The position numbers and the translations under genes were made by a program. From NCBI RefSeq assembly GCF_052180275.1, contig NZ_CP197465.1, forward strand, positions 310,001-374,000: DNA of 64,000 bases, read 5' to 3'. Under the pieces are notes generated by a model. The model saw only the letters and a list, made by a program, of their open reading frames with translations. It ran no database searches and had not been told where the DNA came from. Shown here piece after piece: positions 61,603-64,000 of the stretch (position 1 is the first letter of the stretch; the number at the start of each line of letters is the position of its first letter). This DNA comes from Kumtagia sp052180275. Lineage in GTDB: Bacteria > Pseudomonadota > Alphaproteobacteria > Rhizobiales > Rhizobiaceae.

Positions 61603-64000
61603 TCACGCCTTGGTGAGTCGAACAAGAGCCTCGTCCATGGCCTGCGGCGGCAGCGGGACGAGCCGCGGCGCCTCGGTGAAGAGCAGCGCCGCCGAGACGG
61701 TCCTGCCCGGATAGACCGGCTGAAGCAGCGCGCGGTAGAGCGCCAGCTGCGCGACATAGGCCGGGGGCACGGCGGCCAGCGCCTGCGGGGCCGGCCGGTT
61801 GGTCTTGTAATCGACGATCAGCACCTCGGTTTCGGTCACCGCCAGCCGATCGATCTTGCCGGAGACGGCGCGCCTTTCTCCCCGCACCTCGATATGGCCC
61901 ATCAGCGCGACCTCCGCCCGCGAACCGGGCGAAAACAGCGGCCGGAAGCGGTCCGCGTCGAGGATGGCCAGGACCGAGGCCAGTGCGCCGTCGCGTTCGT
62001 GCCCGGGCCAATCGGCGGCGGCGCGGGCGAGATAGCGGAGGGCGGCCGGCTCGCGCTCGTCCGCGGCGAGAGAGGGCAGCACCTGCAGCAGCCTGTGCAG
62101 CACGACGCCACGCGCCACGGCGAAACCCGGCTCCTCCTCGGCATCCAGCACCGGCGAGCGGCCGGAGACGATTGCGGGTTCCGCCTCGATCAGCAGCGAG
62201 GCTGCGCCGGACGGCGCCAGCGGGCGCGGCAGGGCCTTTGCCGGCGGCAAGGGCACAAGCAGGCTTTGGGGGAAGGCCGGACTCGGCGGCGTGTCCGCGG
62301 CCTCGGAAAGATCCGGCGCAAAACCGACGCCGCCGTTCAGGCGGAAGCGGAAAACCTTGCCGGCGACGGGATGGTCGATGTCTGCCGCCTCGGGGGCGCC
62401 CGCGAGTGCGCCGGCGACCAGCGAATGCCAGGTGGTGGGCGGCGGCGGCCTGCGGCCATGGAAACCGCAGACGATCAGCCGGTCCTCGGCGCGCGTCATG
62501 CCGACATAGAGCAGGCGACGGTATTCGTCGTCGGCGCGGGTGCCGATGTCGGCCTCGACGCCGCGCGCAAAACGCGCCGGCGTCTCGCCGGGCGCGCGCC
62601 AGAGATAGCCGCGCGTGCCGGCCAGTTCGCCCTTGGGCGCAAACGGGATGAGCCGCGGCAGATGCTGCGGGCTGAAAGGCTGCGAGCCGCCGTCGACCAG
62701 GAACACCACCGGCGCCTCCAGGCCCTTGGCGGCATGGACCGTCATGATGCGGACCTCGTCACGGGTCTGGTCCATCTCGCGCTTGATCTCGGGAGCGGCG
62801 GATTCGAGCGTGGCGAGGAAGGTTTCGAGGCCGGGGAGGCCGGTCCTCTCCTGCGCCAGCGCAAAATTCAGGAACTCGTCGAGGATGTCGCCGGCCTCCT
62901 GGCCCAGCCGCGCGATCATCCTTGCGCGAACGCCGTCACGGCCGAGGACGCCGGAATAGAACTCGAAGGGGCGGCGGAAAGCGGCCTCGTTCGCCCAGCG
63001 GTCGAGGCTTTTCGCAACGCCGGCAAGGATCGAATCGGATGCGGAACGATTCCCGATAATTTCGGCGAGCGACACGCCGGAGGGGCGGCCGGCGGCCAGC
63101 GAGAACAGCGCGTCCTCGGAGAGCCCGAAGACCGGGCTCTTCAGCACCGCGGCCAGCGACAGGTCGTCCTCCGGCTGGAGCAGGAATCGGCCGAGCGCGA
63201 TCATGTCCCGGACGGCGATGTGGGCGGGAAGGCTGAGGCGGTCGGCGCCGGCGACAGGGATGTGGCGGTCCTTCAGGCTCTTGGCCAGCGCGTTGACGAA
63301 ACTGCCGCGCTTGCGCACCAGCACGAGCACGTCGCCGGGGCCGAGCCGCTTGCCGCTGCCCTCGATGATTTCGCCAGACTTCAGCCAGTGGCCGACGGTC
63401 TTGGCGATCGTCTCGGCCAACCGCACGGCGGGCGCGGTGGCATGGTCGATCGCCTCGCTCCAGTCGTCCGGCTCCTCGACCGTGTCGGCGCCGATCGACG
63501 GCCAGACCTCGACATAACCCGGCGCACCGGCGCGGATGGCGGCGTGCTCGACCGGATCGCCGGCGAAGGTGAGGCCGCGCCGCGCGATGTCGGCGGCGAA
63601 GACGCGGTCGACGGCGGCGAGCACGTCGTCGGTGGAGCGGAAGGAGAGGTTGAGCCGCACATGCTCGAAACTGCCGTCAGCGCCGCGCACCTTCTCGGAG
63701 AAGGCGCGACCGCTTTCGGCGAAGGCTTCGGGCGCGGCGCCCTGGAAGGAATAGATCGACTGCTTCTCGTCGCCGACGGCGAACACCGTGCGCCGGACCT
63801 TGTCGCGCGCACCGGCGCCGGCGAAGAATTCCTCGGCGATGCGGCGCACCACGCTCCACTGGTCGGGGCTGGTGTCCTGCGCCTCGTCGATCAATATGTG
63901 GTCGATGCCCTTGTCGAGCTTGTAGAGCACCCAGGGGCCGGCATCCTGGCGGGCGAGCAGGCGCACGGTGCGGGTGATCAGGTCGTTGAAGTCGAGAAAG
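61603..64000 (-). CDS. addA: double-strand-break repair helicase-nuclease AddA, 3' part (runs off the right edge)
   Basis: About 799 codons of AddA; the frame stays open to the window edge (LDFNDLITRTVRLLARQDAG), so the start and Walker A lie beyond it. Visible UvrD-type motifs are Walker B ILIDEAQDTSPDQW, motif III AVGDEKQSIYSFQGA, motif V MTVHAAKGLEAPVVFLVDGG and motif VI YVGMTRAEDRLIVCG. The C-terminal RecB-like nuclease has EVLIVDYKTNRPAPQAL. With AddB it resects broken ends. addB would be expected upstream, outside the window. Confidence 0.96.
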   Translation of the reverse strand, partial: FLDFNDLITRTVRLLARQDAGPWVLYKLDKGIDHILIDEAQDTSPDQWSVVRRIAEEFFAGAGARDKVRRTVFAVGDEKQSIYSFQGAAPEAFAESGRAFSEKVRGADGSFEHVRLNLSFRSTDDVLAAVDRVFAADIARRGLTFAGDPVEHAAIRAGAPGYVEVWPSIGADTVEEPDDWSEAIDHATAPAVRLAETIAKTVGHWLKSGEIIEGSGKRLGPGDVLVLVRKRGSFVNALAKSLKDRHIPVAGADRLSLPAHIAVRDMIALGRFLLQPEDDLSLAAVLKSPVFGLSEDALFSLAAGRPSGVSLAEIIGNRSASDSILAGVAKSLDRWANEAAFRRPFEFYSGVLGRDGVRARMIARLGQEAGDILDEFLNFALAQERTGLPGLETFLATLESAAPEIKREMDQTRDEVRIMTVHAAKGLEAPVVFLVDGGSQPFSPQHLPRLIPFAPKGELAGTRGYLWRAPGETPARFARGVEADIGTRADDEYRRLLYVGMTRAEDRLIVCGFHGRRPPPPTTWHSLVAGALAGAPEAADIDHPVAGKVFRFRLNGGVGFAPDLSEAADTPPSPAFPQSLLVPLPPAKALPRPLAPSGAASLLIEAEPAIVSGRSPVLDAEEEPGFAVARGVVLHRLLQVLPSLAADEREPAALRYLARAAADWPGHERDGALASVLAILDADRFRPLFSPGSRAEVALMGHIEVRGERRAVSGKIDRLAVTETEVLIVDYKTNRPAPQALAAVPPAYVAQLALYRALLQPVYPGRTVSAALLFTEAPRLVPLPPQAMDEALVRLTKA

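Overview
The window looks like the chromosome of a GC-rich alphaproteobacterium of the order Hyphomicrobiales, most like Mesorhizobium or a relative. This is inferred from the housekeeping genes (pheS/pheT, rplT/rpmI, infC, trpF-trpB-trpA-accD-folC, trxA, an alphaproteobacterial-type addA) and from DUF2852 and DUF2934 proteins. No 16S rRNA is present to confirm it.

Region 1 (about 1-11.44 kb) is the right part of an integrated phage-like element. It carries a tRNA-like gene, a NusG-type transcription factor, a DUF2934 protein, a YidB-like protein, and a tightly overlapping leftward early operon. That operon encodes a ParB-like DGQH protein, a T7 gp4-type primase-helicase with an internal frameshift, a replication-initiator-like protein, an HTH protein and small proteins. 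Two divergent Arc-type ribbon-helix-helix proteins flank a palindromic operator cluster. A tyrosine integrase lies next to the right junction. The element interrupts comM: only the 3' part of comM (from 11447) is in this window, and no structural phage genes are seen.

Region 2 (12.8-35.2 kb) is a catabolic/transport region with two adjoining modules. Module A has an IclR regulator, RidA, a polyamine-type ABC importer (two permeases, ATPase, binding protein), two VOC-fold proteins, a ThuA-like protein, an RraA-type aldolase, a GMC oxidoreductase and a serine hydrolase closely resembling NylB (6-aminohexanoate-dimer hydrolase). Its two divergent promoter regions share AACAA-N3-TTGTT palindromes, probably sites for the IclR protein. 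Module B has an amidase-signature enzyme, a peptide-type ABC importer with a fused double ATPase, a second beta-lactamase-fold serine hydrolase, an aldehyde dehydrogenase, an SDR and a GntR/FadR regulator. Together they suggest uptake and stepwise hydrolysis and oxidation of an amide- or ester-linked compound. The substrate is unknown.

Region 3 (35.3-45.1 kb) is the translation cluster: pheT, a GFA protein, pheS, rplT, rpmI and, further on, infC with an AUU start. A membrane/glycosyl cassette (flippase-like protein, GT2, GT39, isoprenylcysteine-type methyltransferase) separates infC from rpmI.

Region 4 (45.2-50.5 kb) holds a hydrolase, a BenE-type transporter, DUF2852, an aldo/keto reductase, a YgjP-type metalloprotease and a LysR regulator.

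Region 5 (50.6-56.7 kb) is trpF, trpB, a ParD/ParE-like toxin-antitoxin pair, trpA, accD and folC. The toxin stop codon overlaps the trpA start.

Region 6 (57-64 kb) has a 1016-residue RTX-type secreted protein with 291-bp tandem repeats, a gene-free kilobase with palindromic repeats, trxA, and addA, which runs off the right edge.
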